A DNA stretch of 35,266 nucleotides, from NCBI GenBank assembly GCA_031279305.1, contig JAITIS010000095.1:1-35266 (forward strand), written 5' to 3'. Below the pieces are notes generated by a model that was not told the origin of the DNA, made no database searches, and saw only the letters and a list, made by a program, of their open reading frames with translations. Below, in pieces: positions 24,020 through 32,089 of the stretch (the first letter of the stretch is position 1; each line of letters begins with the position of its first letter). Source of the stretch: Candidatus Margulisiibacteriota bacterium. GTDB taxonomy: Bacteria > Margulisbacteria > Termititenacia > Termititenacales > Termititenacaceae. The position numbers were made by a program, and so were the translations under genes.

Positions 24020-25514
24020 CCACGCACAGACGGCGCTTGTACAGCAGACGACGCCGCGGATAATCCGCCCGGTAATGCGCGCCCCGGCTCTCCCGGCGGC
24101 GCAAAGCGCCGGCTAGGCAAAGCCTGGCGCAGAGCAGCAGATTGCGCTCTGCCGGAGAGCCGGGCGTCAATCTATCTAGTTCCCGTCCGGCCTGTTCCAG
24201 ACCGGCGCGGTCGCGGATGATCCCGGCGCCCCGCCACATAATCTCTTGCAGAGCCGCGCGGATGCCGGACGGTTTGTCTATTTTAATTTCCGGTATTTCC
24301 GCCGGGCGGCGCAAAACGCCGCGGAAGCGCAAAGCCGTCTCCGCCGCGCGCCGGCCAAAGACCAGCCCCTCCAGCAGGGAATTAGAGGCCAGCCGGTTGG
24401 CTCCGTGCAGGCCAGCCGACGCGCATTCGCCGCAGGCCAAAAGCCCCGGTATGCTGGTCCGGGCGTGAATATCCGCGGCGATGCCGCCCATCGCATAATG
24501 CGCCGCCGGCACCACCGGCACTAAATCTTTGGCGATATTGATGCCCAGTGTCCGGCATTGCCTGTATATGGCAGGGAAACGCCCGCGCGGATCTACCGCG
24601 GCGGTGGTGAAATCCAGCAGCACGTGATCGGCGTTGGTTTTTCGCATTTCCGCCACGCTCGCTCTGGCGACTATATCGCGCGGCGCCAGCTCGGCCAGCG
24701 GATGATAATCCGGCATAAAACGCCGGCGCAGGACATTGCGCAGCACGGCGCCCTCGCCGCGCACCGCTTCGGAGATCAAAAATTGCTGGCCGGCGGCGCC
24801 GGTGTGCAGCGCCGTCGGGTGAAACTGCACAAACTCCATATCGCGTATCCGCGCGCCGGCGCGGCAGGCCAGCGCGATGCCGTCGCCGGACAGCTCTGGA
24901 GGATTGGTATTATGCTTAAATATCTGCACATAGCCGCCGGTGGCGAGAATAGCGCAGCGCGCCAGCACGGCGAACTGTTCATTTTTTTTATTCAAGAAAA
25001 CAGCGCCGGCGCAGACGCCGTGCGCCAGCAGCAGTTCCAGACATTGCGTCTCCGGGTACACGGTCAGCCGTCCCCGCTGATTTTTTTGCAAATACTGCGC
25101 CATACCGCGCTCGACTTCCGCGCCGGTAGAATCCCCGGCGTGCAATATCCGGCGGTGAGAATGCGCCGCTTCCCGGCCCAGCGCCAGCCCCCGCTCGTCG
25201 CGGTCAAAAAACACGCCCATATTAAGCAGTTCCGCCGCCGCCGGTATGCCCTGCCTGACCAGCGTGCGCACAGCCCGGCGGTCGCACAGCCCGGCGCCGG
25301 CATACAGCGTGTCCAGATAATGCGCGCGCGGACTGTCCAGCCGGTCCAAAGCCACGGCGATGCCGCCCTGCGCCAGCTGGGTGGCGCTGATATTGGGCGC
25401 GCCTTTGTGCGCCAGCGCGACGGCGCCGCCTCTGACCGCCCGGATCGCGGCAGATAGACCGGCCACGCCCGCGCCGATGATCAGCGTGTCGGCCTCGTAA
25501 ATTTTATTTATCAT
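23991..25514 (-). CDS. nadB: L-aspartate oxidase NadB
   Basis: 507 residues. This FAD-dependent enzyme oxidises L-aspartate to iminoaspartate, the first step of de novo NAD synthesis. The FAD-binding GAGVAG is at 14-19. The substrate-binding region includes SATQLAQGGIAVAL, the histidine-rich AAHSHRRILHAGD, GDGIALACRAGARIRDMEFVQFHPTAL and HYAMGGIAADIHART, and finally CGECASAGLHGANRLASNSLLEGLVFGRRAA. ATG 25514 gives the family N-terminus; an upstream in-frame ATG at 25562 would overlap ugd and was rejected. nadA and nadC are not in the window. The GH116 gene converges on it with a 29-base overlap, and it diverges from ugd across only 25 bases. Confidence 0.95.
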   Translation of the reverse strand: MINKIYEADTLIIGAGVAGLSAAIRAVRGGAVALAHKGAPNISATQLAQGGIAVALDRLDSPRAHYLDTLYAGAGLCDRRAVRTLVRQGIPAAAELLNMGVFFDRDERGLALGREAAHSHRRILHAGDSTGAEVERGMAQYLQKNQRGRLTVYPETQCLELLLAHGVCAGAVFLNKKNEQFAVLARCAILATGGYVQIFKHNTNPPELSGDGIALACRAGARIRDMEFVQFHPTALHTGAAGQQFLISEAVRGEGAVLRNVLRRRFMPDYHPLAELAPRDIVARASVAEMRKTNADHVLLDFTTAAVDPRGRFPAIYRQCRTLGINIAKDLVPVVPAAHYAMGGIAADIHARTSIPGLLACGECASAGLHGANRLASNSLLEGLVFGRRAAETALRFRGVLRRPAEIPEIKIDKPSGIRAALQEIMWRGAGIIRDRAGLEQAGRELDRLTPGSPAERNLLLCARLCLAGALRRRESRGAHYRADYPRRRLLYKRRLCVVSTSRPAPR

Positions 25515-25523
25515 AGGGTTTAG

Positions 25524-25533
25524 TGTATCATAT
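25524..25533. promoter_or_regulatory. Overlapping -10 elements of nadB and ugd
   Basis: Within the 25-base gap, the plus strand carries TATCAT (25526-25531), eight bases before the ugd ATG. The minus strand carries TATGAT (25527-25532), twelve bases before the nadB ATG. Both starts lack a Shine-Dalgarno sequence, so both messages are probably leaderless or nearly so. Confidence 0.5.
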
Positions 25534-25539
25534 CTCTCT

Positions 25540-26847
25540 ATGAAACTTTGCGTGATCGGCACCGGCTATGTGGGACTGGTGGACGGCACCTGTTTTGCCG
25601 AAACCGGCAACGAAGTGGTTTGCGTGGACACCAATCAGGCCAAGATCGAAGCGCTGTTAGCCGGACGGCTGCCTATTTACGAGCCGGGGCTGGACGCGCT
25701 GGTCAAAAAAAATACGGAACGCGGACGTTTGTTTTTTTCCACCGATGTCAAAAACGCCGTGCGGAATGCGGAGATCTGCTTCATCTCGGTGGGCACGCCG
25801 CCCGGCGAGGACGGATCGGCGGATCTGCGCTATGTGCTGGCCGCGGCGCGCTCCATCGGGGAAAATCTCAACGGCTACAAAGTCATCGTGGACAAATCCA
25901 CCGTGCCGGTCGGCACCGCGGACAGAGTGCGGGAGACTATCGCCGCGCTGACCAAGCAGCCTTTTGACGTCGTGTCCAATCCGGAGTTTCTCAAAGAAGG
26001 CGCGGCGGTGGAAGATTTCCTCAAGCCTGACCGCATAATCATCGGCGCGGACAGCGACCGGGCTTTTGCCCTGCTAGAAAAACTTTACGCGCCGTTTGTG
26101 CGGATCAACGCGGCGATCATCAGGATGTCTGCCCGTTCGGCGGAAATGACCAAATACGCAGCCAACGCGATGTTAGCCACGCGCATTTCTTTTATGAATG
26201 ATCTGGCCAATCTCTGCGAGCTGGTGGACGCCGACATCGATATGGTGCGCCGGGGGCTGGGGTCTGATTCGCGCATAGGCAAAAGATTTTTATTCCCCGG
26301 CATCGGCTACGGCGGCTCGTGTTTTCCCAAAGACGTCAAGGCTATCATCCGCACGGCCGCAGAAAATAATTACCGGCTGGAGCTTTTGCAGGCGGTGGAA
26401 AACGTCAATGAGCGGCAGAGGCAGGCGCTGGTTAAAAAAATCAAACAGCATTACGGCGATGGGCTGTCCGGCAAAAAATTCGCGGTGTGGGGGCTAGCTT
26501 TCAAGCCGCAGACTGACGATGTGCGCGAGGCGCCGGCCGTCAGTATTATCCGGGAGCTGCTAAAAGCCGGCGCGCGCATCAGCGCCAGCGATCCAGAAGC
26601 GCTGGAGGAGTCCCGCAAAATTTTTGGCGAAAAGATCGAGTATCAGGCCGATAACTACGCCGCGCTCAACGGCGCGGACGCCCTGCTGATCCTCACCGAA
26701 TGGCGGGAATACCGCGAGCCGGATTTCACGCGCCTCAAAAAAGAATTAAAAACCCCGCTCATCTTTGACGGGCGGAATATTTACAGCCCGGCGCTGATGC
26801 GGGAGCAGGGATTTGCTTATTATTCTATAGGCCGGAAAAAAGTTTAA
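25540..26847 (+). CDS. ugd: UDP-glucose 6-dehydrogenase
   Basis: 435 residues. It oxidises UDP-glucose to UDP-glucuronate with NAD, supplying precursors for envelope polysaccharides. The Rossmann motif GTGYVG is at 7-12. STVPVGTADRVRE and NPEFLKEGAAVEDFLKPDRIIIG are conserved. The catalytic Cys261 lies in GIGYGGSCFPKD, and FKPQTDDVREAPAVSII marks the C-terminal UDP-binding domain. The ATG has a -10 box eight bases upstream and no Shine-Dalgarno sequence. It is a single gene, followed by tRNA-Glu after 45 bases. UDP-N-acetylmannosamine dehydrogenase is a related family, but the motifs fit UDP-glucose dehydrogenase better. Confidence 0.94.
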   Translation: MKLCVIGTGYVGLVDGTCFAETGNEVVCVDTNQAKIEALLAGRLPIYEPGLDALVKKNTERGRLFFSTDVKNAVRNAEICFISVGTPPGEDGSADLRYVLAAARSIGENLNGYKVIVDKSTVPVGTADRVRETIAALTKQPFDVVSNPEFLKEGAAVEDFLKPDRIIIGADSDRAFALLEKLYAPFVRINAAIIRMSARSAEMTKYAANAMLATRISFMNDLANLCELVDADIDMVRRGLGSDSRIGKRFLFPGIGYGGSCFPKDVKAIIRTAAENNYRLELLQAVENVNERQRQALVKKIKQHYGDGLSGKKFAVWGLAFKPQTDDVREAPAVSIIRELLKAGARISASDPEALEESRKIFGEKIEYQADNYAALNGADALLILTEWREYREPDFTRLKKELKTPLIFDGRNIYSPALMREQGFAYYSIGRKKV

Positions 26848-26876
26848 TAGTCAAACCCGGCAAAATCATCTAAAAT
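26848..26876 (+). promoter_or_regulatory. Possible promoter of tRNA-Glu
   Basis: TAGTCA (26848-26853), 17 bases, then TAAAAT (26871-26876), with the tRNA starting 17 bases later. It overlaps the ugd stop region. Confidence 0.4.
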
Positions 26877-26892
26877 ATTTTTCCAATGGCGC

Positions 26893-26967
26893 GGCCTCAT
26901 CGTCTAATGGTCAGGACACGAGATTCTCAATCTCGCAATAGGGGTTCGATTCCCCTTGAGGCTGCCA
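26893..26967 (+). tRNA. tRNA-Glu (anticodon CTC)
   Basis: A full cloverleaf: acceptor GGCCTCA / TGAGGCT (first pair G-U), D-stem GTC/GAC, anticodon stem CGAGA/TCTCG with loop TTCTCAA giving anticodon CTC, four-base variable loop, and T-stem AGGGG/CCCCT with loop TTCGATT. Discriminator G and an encoded CCA follow. It reads GAG codons. It marks the left edge of the restriction-modification region. Confidence 0.93.
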
Positions 26968-26970
26968 CCG

Positions 26971-26991
26971 CGTGAAACAAATTGTTTCACG
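26971..26991. repeat. Perfect 10-bp inverted repeat after tRNA-Glu
   Basis: CGTGAAACAA (26971-26980), one central A, then TTGTTTCACG (26982-26991). It sits between the tRNA 3' end and the 3' end of the convergent half hsdS. There is no T-run on either side, so it is not a standard terminator; it could be a protein-binding site or a tRNA processing/termination structure. Confidence 0.6.
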
Positions 26992-27002
26992 GATAATCGC
27001 GG

Positions 27003-27578
27003 TTAATACCAGCTCTCCTCCAGCACATTTGTGATCTTCTGTTTCATTATGGCGATCAGCTGCCGGCCGGCGTTTATAATCTCCCGCTCTTTTGCGGCGG
27101 CGGCGGCGAGTTTCCGCTGTATCTCCAGCGCGGGGAGAGGAATTTTTATCCGAGCAATTCTGGCCAGGGCTAATTTAGGAATGCCGGCGCCTTTGGCAAA
27201 ACTTTTGATTTGCTCCTGACTGTCCGTATTCTGCAGAATATATGCCAAAAAATTTTTATCTAGCGCGGCCTTATTTTTAATAACCAATTTGGCGGCGTTT
27301 TCCGTCAAAGATTTTCCATCTAATTCCCGCGGCACGGTGCCCGTCACGCCAATTGTTCCCGCTATAGACATATAGACATCTTCTTGCGAAATAGTATATT
27401 TTCGGATCCGCGCAAAAACATCCCCGGAAATATATTTCACTTTCGACAAATTGATTGTTCCATTCATAAAATCAACAACCCTAATATACGGGTATTCCGT
27501 GACCACGCCTGAAAATGTTTTGCCTCGGGGAATTCTTTTGCCGCCCTTAATTTCGCAAATCTCGCCTAATTCCACCAA
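27003..27578 (-). CDS. hsdS: Type I restriction specificity subunit HsdS, second half (TRD2), out of frame with hsdM/S
   Basis: 191 residues from a TTG codon. This is one complete target-recognition domain plus conserved helix: LVELGEICEIKGGKRIPRG, then LTENAAKLVIKN...FLAYILQ, then IPKLALARIARIKIPLPALEIQRKL and a C-terminal helix. It recognises half of a bipartite DNA target. The frame is open upstream of the TTG, right back into the (AG)10 tract of the preceding gene (reading RFGYSLRKLNNARLVELG). No Shine-Dalgarno sequence precedes the TTG or the next GTG at 27575. Independent translation is therefore doubtful; the segment looks like the second half of an HsdM-TRD1-TRD2 protein that is currently frame-shifted at the repeat. 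Confidence 0.85.
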   Translation of the reverse strand: MVELGEICEIKGGKRIPRGKTFSGVVTEYPYIRVVDFMNGTINLSKVKYISGDVFARIRKYTISQEDVYMSIAGTIGVTGTVPRELDGKSLTENAAKLVIKNKAALDKNFLAYILQNTDSQEQIKSFAKGAGIPKLALARIARIKIPLPALEIQRKLAAAAAKEREIINAGRQLIAIMKQKITNVLEESWY

Positions 27579-27589
27579 GCGCGCATTGT

Positions 27590-29497
27590 TTAATTTTCTA
27601 AGGCTGTAACCAAACCTCTCTCTCTCTCTCTCTCTAAATTTTTGATAATTTCTCTGGCGTGGTTGATGGCCTGTTGTTTGGCTTCAATCTGGCTCACAAT
27701 TTCTCCCTGCGCCTCCAGCGGCGGCCGCGGGATTTTGATTTTTAGCAGATCTTTGCCGAGCAAATGAATGATGTTGGTGCCTCTGGCGTAAGCGGCCAGT
27801 TCTTTTTTTAAGGGGCCGCTTAAAAGATAGGCGAGATAAACCGGATTGATTTTAGCTTTGTCAATTCGGAGAATATTTATATCTCCGCCAATAATCACCC
27901 CGTCCTCCAGCAAAGCGCTGGCGGTGGCGATGCCCAGCGGCCCCGCGGTGGTCGTGCCGGGCACCAGCACATCTCCGCTGACGGAGAGTATCTTGCCGTC
28001 CCGGTCCGTGCGGCTCACCGCCTCCTTGATCACTTGCCCGTACAGCGTGTAAAGCTGGCCGTAATGAACGCATTTATTTCGGCCTTTTTCCCGCAAATCG
28101 CTTTTGGTCAGACCCTGTCCTCGCAAAAGCGCCGCCACTTCTTTTAACTCCACCAACGGCCATTTCTGATTTTTGCGGATTTTCGCCATTTTGTACCGCC
28201 CGCCGGATAAATTATAGTCGCCGGCGGCGGCGATTTTTTCCTGCGGCGCCCAGATGGCCAGCTCGCTTTTTTTCTCCAGCCCCTGCTGCCACGCCGCCAG
28301 CACGGCCAGCGCCTCAGGCAGATCATTTTTTTCTATTTTCCGGCGCTGCGCGCCGAGGTCAAAACCATCATTTTTAATTTCTATAAATAAAATTTTATCC
28401 GTTTTTTTAATAAACTGTTTGTCAAAAAACAGAATGCTGGTCTTCACGCCCGAATACGGCTGAAAAACTCCGGGCGGCAGCGAAACAACAGCCCATAGTC
28501 CGTCCGCGCAGAGTTTTTGGCGGATCTGGGTGTAGGCGCGCTCTGTCTTGAAAACAACGCCCTCCGGCACAATAATACCCGCGCGGCCTCTTAGGCTCAG
28601 GTGTTCCAATATGTAATCCACAAAAAGCACTTCGGAGCGCCGGGCTTGCACGGAAAATCTTTGATGCGGTTTTATGCCGCCTTTGGGCGTCATAAACGGC
28701 GGATTGGCGAGGATCACGGCAAAAGTTTCGTCCCATCTTTGCTCGCTGGTCAGGGTGTCGTACTCGTGGATTTTCGGCTCCGGGAAGCCGTGCAAATACA
28801 TATTGACGAGCGCCAGCCGCACCATATCCGGCGAAATATCATAGCCCGCGAGATTATTCATCAATTTTAATTTTTCGTCCGGGGTAAGCGGCTTGGCTTC
28901 ATTTTGCCTCAAAATATGCTTGTACGCGGAAATCAAAAACCCGGCGGTCCCGCAGGCGGGATCCAGAATTGTCTCATTCTTTTGCGGAGCCACCGCCGCC
29001 ACCATAAAATCAATAATATGCCGGGGCGTGCGGAACTGCCCCGCGTCACCTTGACTGCCGAGGACGGAAAGCAGATATTCAAAAGCATCGCCAAGATCTT
29101 CGCTGTGCTCATAATGAAAGTCGTTAATCTCTTTGAGGAAAAGCGTCAGCGTGCGCGGATCATTGTACGGCAGAAACACGCCTTTGAAAATATCCCGGAA
29201 CAACCGCGGGATGCGCGGATTTTGGGCTATATCCGCGATCGCCCGCACGTAGAGACTCAGACGCTCCGGCCCGGAAAGCCTCCCGTCCAGCAGTCTAGCC
29301 CAAGCGTATTGTTTTCGCTTAGCGGCAAAAAACTGCGCCTTTAAGCCCACTTCCTCATTTTCCCGGTCCATATCATCCATAAATTTATAGATGAGCGCCG
29401 TCGTGATCTGCTCCACCTGAGCTTTGGGATCAGGGACTTTGCCGACGAGAACATCCCGCACCGAGTCAATTTTTCGTTTGGTAAGCTGATCCAGCAT
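27590..29497 (-). CDS. hsdM: HsdM-HsdS fusion: type I DNA methyltransferase with one target-recognition domain
   Basis: 635 residues in three parts. The HsdM N-terminal helical domain is 1-140. The N6-adenine methyltransferase domain is 150-430, with SAM-binding DPACGTAGF at 179-187 and catalytic NPPF at 265-268. An HsdS-type recognition domain is about 445-600 (WPLVELKEVAALLRGQG...FLAYILQ-like LAYLLSGPLKKEL...IKIPRPPLEAQ), followed by a coiled helix to 627. HsdM and HsdS are usually separate, so this is a fusion. It ends ERERERGLVTALEN, where ERERER is coded by a 10-unit AG repeat and the last seven residues are frame-shifted. Removing one AG unit continues into the next gene's frame. It lies 52 bases after hsdR. 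The ATG has no obvious Shine-Dalgarno sequence. Confidence 0.92.
   Translation of the reverse strand: MLDQLTKRKIDSVRDVLVGKVPDPKAQVEQITTALIYKFMDDMDRENEEVGLKAQFFAAKRKQYAWARLLDGRLSGPERLSLYVRAIADIAQNPRIPRLFRDIFKGVFLPYNDPRTLTLFLKEINDFHYEHSEDLGDAFEYLLSVLGSQGDAGQFRTPRHIIDFMVAAVAPQKNETILDPACGTAGFLISAYKHILRQNEAKPLTPDEKLKLMNNLAGYDISPDMVRLALVNMYLHGFPEPKIHEYDTLTSEQRWDETFAVILANPPFMTPKGGIKPHQRFSVQARRSEVLFVDYILEHLSLRGRAGIIVPEGVVFKTERAYTQIRQKLCADGLWAVVSLPPGVFQPYSGVKTSILFFDKQFIKKTDKILFIEIKNDGFDLGAQRRKIEKNDLPEALAVLAAWQQGLEKKSELAIWAPQEKIAAAGDYNLSGGRYKMAKIRKNQKWPLVELKEVAALLRGQGLTKSDLREKGRNKCVHYGQLYTLYGQVIKEAVSRTDRDGKILSVSGDVLVPGTTTAGPLGIATASALLEDGVIIGGDINILRIDKAKINPVYLAYLLSGPLKKELAAYARGTNIIHLLGKDLLKIKIPRPPLEAQGEIVSQIEAKQQAINHAREIIKNLERERERGLVTALEN
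27616..27635 (-). repeat. (AG)10 dinucleotide tract in hsdM/S: phase-variation switch candidate
   Basis: Twenty bases of alternating CT on the plus strand, (AG)10 on the coding strand, code for residues 622-627 (ERERER) plus part of the flanking codons. Counting frames, (AG)9 or (AG)12 would fuse TRD1 to TRD2 in frame. (AG)10, as seen here, ends at TAA 27592-27590. (AG)11 would end at a TAG (27600-27598) a few codons on. Confidence 0.85.
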
Positions 29498-29549
29498 AAT
29501 TAAAACATCGCCGTGTTCTTTTTATTTTGCCAAAATGGCAGCCGCTATT

Positions 29550-32057
29550 TTACTCCATATATTGATTAACAGAAACATAATCTTTTACATACTCCGGGAT
29601 AATTTCCCGCCAGCTATCCAGAGCTTTATACTCCGCCATTGTAAAACCGGCAAAGCTGCGGGGAAACCGCCGGTTGTTTATTTCCCGGCGGAAATATTCA
29701 TTGGCCGCGTAGGCTTTCAAATAATTTTTAATATGCGGCACATATTTACTGTCCGGTTTATAGATCGAAATAAACTTTTCACATTCTTCCTCTAGTTTTG
29801 CGTCTTTGGACTTGAACGCGTCAATTAAGCCGAACGCGCGCTCCAAAAATTCGCGCCAAGTGATCCGGCGGTCAAGATTTTCACTGCGGCGTATTTTTTC
29901 CAGATTGAGAAACAACCGCGGCTTATCCTCATATCTGTCCCGCGCAATCCGCACGGCTCTGTCCCATTGCTCGTTTTCCACGGCGGATTTTAGCTCCGCA
30001 TCCTCCCGCAGCTTTGCGCGGGCTTTTTCAAATAATTTGCGGTCAACTTTCATGCCTTCGAGTCCGACCGGCGTCTCCACAAAAGTTTTTATGCTGTCCG
30101 GATCAAATACTTCAATTTCATCAGTCCCTGCGCCGCCAAGCCCGCCGCCGGCTCCTTGCCGCCCGATCGGCAGCGGCAAAATCTCGTCATAATCAAATTT
30201 TTCCTCAAAATACTCGCAATTGGCGAAAAAATCAAAAAACTTAAAATGTTCTTTTTCCGCTCTATGCTTGGCGCCGTCCGCGTCGATGTATTCAAAAGTA
30301 TGCCGGCGCGTACCGCGCCCTTTGATCTGAATAAAATCTGTCGGCGAAAAAACAGGGCGCATCAGCGCCAGATTCAAAATATCCTGACAGTCATAGCCAG
30401 TGGTCATCATTCCGACGGTCACGCACACTCTTGTCCGGCTGGATTTATAGTTTTCCAGAAATCTGGTGCAGCCGTGGAGATTATTATTGGCAAAATTGAG
30501 CGTGAAACGCTGCGCGTCTGGAATGCTGGAGGTGACCTGCACGGCAAAATCCGAATTATATTTGCCGGGCCAGAGCCGGTCTGCTTCTTGATTGAGCGCC
30601 TGCGTTATTTTTGAGGCGTGCCGCTGGCTCACGCAAAACACGATGCTTTTGCCGATCTCTCCGCTCAGCGGATCGGCGAGGGCGTTTTTCATAAATACTT
30701 GGCAAAAGACACGATTGGTTTTTTCGGAAAAGAATCTCTTTTCAAAATCCCGCTGAAAAAATGTCTCCTCATTTTCTTCGCCGTCGACGTTTGCCGTCGT
30801 CACGGCATAGCCTTTTTGCGAAAGAAGATCCGCGGTAATATCGGTCCGCGCGTCAGAAACAATCGGATTGATCAGATATCCTTCGCGCACCCCGTCCAGC
30901 AAACTAAAACGGAAAGTCGGCTCGCTGTTTTTACAGCCAAAAGTCACGTAAGTATCCAAAAGCTGCCGGCGTTCCCAAGCGCGCGGGTCATTCTGGGAAA
31001 TCCGCCGCGGGTCAATATTTTTCAGATAATCTTTGGGAGTCGCGGTCAAACCTAATTTATAGCCAATAAAATACTCAAAAACCGCCCGCGAGTTTCCGCC
31101 AATCGCGCGGTGGGACTCGTCGGCAATGAGCAAATCGAAATCCGTCGGCGCAAAAAGTTTTTTGTATTTATCCTGCGCTGTAAAACTCTGCACCGTCGAC
31201 ACAACAATCTCCGCTTTTTTCCAGTCGTCGCGGTTTTGTTTGTAGATCACCGCGGCAAAATCATTGCTCAAATAGCAATCAAGGTTTTTGCGAGCCTGCG
31301 TCTCCAGCTCCAGACGGTCTACCAAAAACAAAATCCTTTTGGCATTGCCAGTCCGCAGAAATAATTTAATAACCGCCGCGGAAATAAGCGTCTTGCCTGT
31401 GCCTGTGGCCATTTCAAAAAGGAAACGGTCATTTCCCGCCGCGGCGGCTTCTTGCAAAGCGCGAACCGCCCTAAGCTGGTAAGGGCGCAAAATCCGCAGA
31501 TTTTCCGCCCAGAGATACCGCGCCCTTGTCGCTTTGTCTCTGTAGCGAGGATCATCCTGAAAATGCGGCTTTTGGGTCAAAGCGATATAGTCCGCTTCAA
31601 CTTTTTCCGCGGCCAGACGCTTGTTGTCGGGCTTAAATTCCCGGCGGTGTTTTAAGGACTCCTGTGAGGGAAATTTGGCAATGACTTCCGGGTTGCCCCG
31701 CGCCAAATCCCAAAAGTAGTGCAGATTGCCATTGGACAGAAGCACAAAGCGAGCCTTTGCAGCGCTGGCGTATTTCCTCGCCTGTTCTTTGCCGTCGAGA
31801 GGATCCTTATCCTCTCTCTTGGCCTCCAAAACCACCAGCGGAAATCCCTGCTCATCCAGCAGGAGAAAATCGACAAACCCGTTTTTTGCCGACTCAAAAT
31901 CTTTGCCGAGAGCGGCAATGTCCTTTTGCGCGAGTTTCACGGCTTGTTCCAGCGCGATATTGGCCTGCCCCGCGCTATCGTCAAAAAACCGCCAGCCCGC
32001 TTCTTCAAGAAGTTTGTTTATTTTTATCCGCGCGCCGGCTTCTTTAGAATCCACCAT
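29550..32057 (-). CDS. hsdR: Type I restriction endonuclease subunit HsdR
   Basis: 835 residues. An N-terminal PD-(D/E)xK nuclease has D63 in GFVDFLLLD and E78-A-K80 in PLVVLEAKRE. An SF2 translocase motor follows, with Walker A ATGTGKT (217-223), the box LLIADESHRAIGG (DESH 313-316), LGLTATP and motif VI IQIKGRGTRR. The EcoEI-type C-terminal domain binds the methyltransferase core. It cuts unmodified DNA after translocation. A glycine-rich insert (PIGRQGAGGGLGGAG, about 30125-30174) separates motor and C-terminal parts and looks like a flexible linker. ATG 32057 has no Shine-Dalgarno sequence; a TGC-TAAAAC box lies six bases upstream. hsdM/S follows after 52 bases. Confidence 0.95.
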   Translation of the reverse strand: MVDSKEAGARIKINKLLEEAGWRFFDDSAGQANIALEQAVKLAQKDIAALGKDFESAKNGFVDFLLLDEQGFPLVVLEAKREDKDPLDGKEQARKYASAAKARFVLLSNGNLHYFWDLARGNPEVIAKFPSQESLKHRREFKPDNKRLAAEKVEADYIALTQKPHFQDDPRYRDKATRARYLWAENLRILRPYQLRAVRALQEAAAAGNDRFLFEMATGTGKTLISAAVIKLFLRTGNAKRILFLVDRLELETQARKNLDCYLSNDFAAVIYKQNRDDWKKAEIVVSTVQSFTAQDKYKKLFAPTDFDLLIADESHRAIGGNSRAVFEYFIGYKLGLTATPKDYLKNIDPRRISQNDPRAWERRQLLDTYVTFGCKNSEPTFRFSLLDGVREGYLINPIVSDARTDITADLLSQKGYAVTTANVDGEENEETFFQRDFEKRFFSEKTNRVFCQVFMKNALADPLSGEIGKSIVFCVSQRHASKITQALNQEADRLWPGKYNSDFAVQVTSSIPDAQRFTLNFANNNLHGCTRFLENYKSSRTRVCVTVGMMTTGYDCQDILNLALMRPVFSPTDFIQIKGRGTRRHTFEYIDADGAKHRAEKEHFKFFDFFANCEYFEEKFDYDEILPLPIGRQGAGGGLGGAGTDEIEVFDPDSIKTFVETPVGLEGMKVDRKLFEKARAKLREDAELKSAVENEQWDRAVRIARDRYEDKPRLFLNLEKIRRSENLDRRITWREFLERAFGLIDAFKSKDAKLEEECEKFISIYKPDSKYVPHIKNYLKAYAANEYFRREINNRRFPRSFAGFTMAEYKALDSWREIIPEYVKDYVSVNQYME

Positions 32058-32063
32058 AATTTT

Positions 32064-32072
32064 GTTTTAGCA
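32064..32072 (-). promoter_or_regulatory. Possible extended -10 of hsdR
   Basis: TGC-TAAAAC on the minus strand, six bases before the hsdR ATG; one mismatch to consensus, no -35 evident. Confidence 0.35.
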
Positions 32073-32089
32073 GGACAATCAATACAGAG

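Noticed and set aside
24558..25457. Long reading frame of 299 codons opposite nadB
   Set aside because: It lies wholly antisense to a clear nadB, is rich in Arg, Gln and His as expected of a shadow frame, and has no family motif.
26971..26991. A parS centromere site next to tRNA-Glu
   Set aside because: The half-sites GTGAAACA and TGTTTCAC are present, but in the opposite order to the parS palindrome and with a spacer, so ParB would not be expected to bind.
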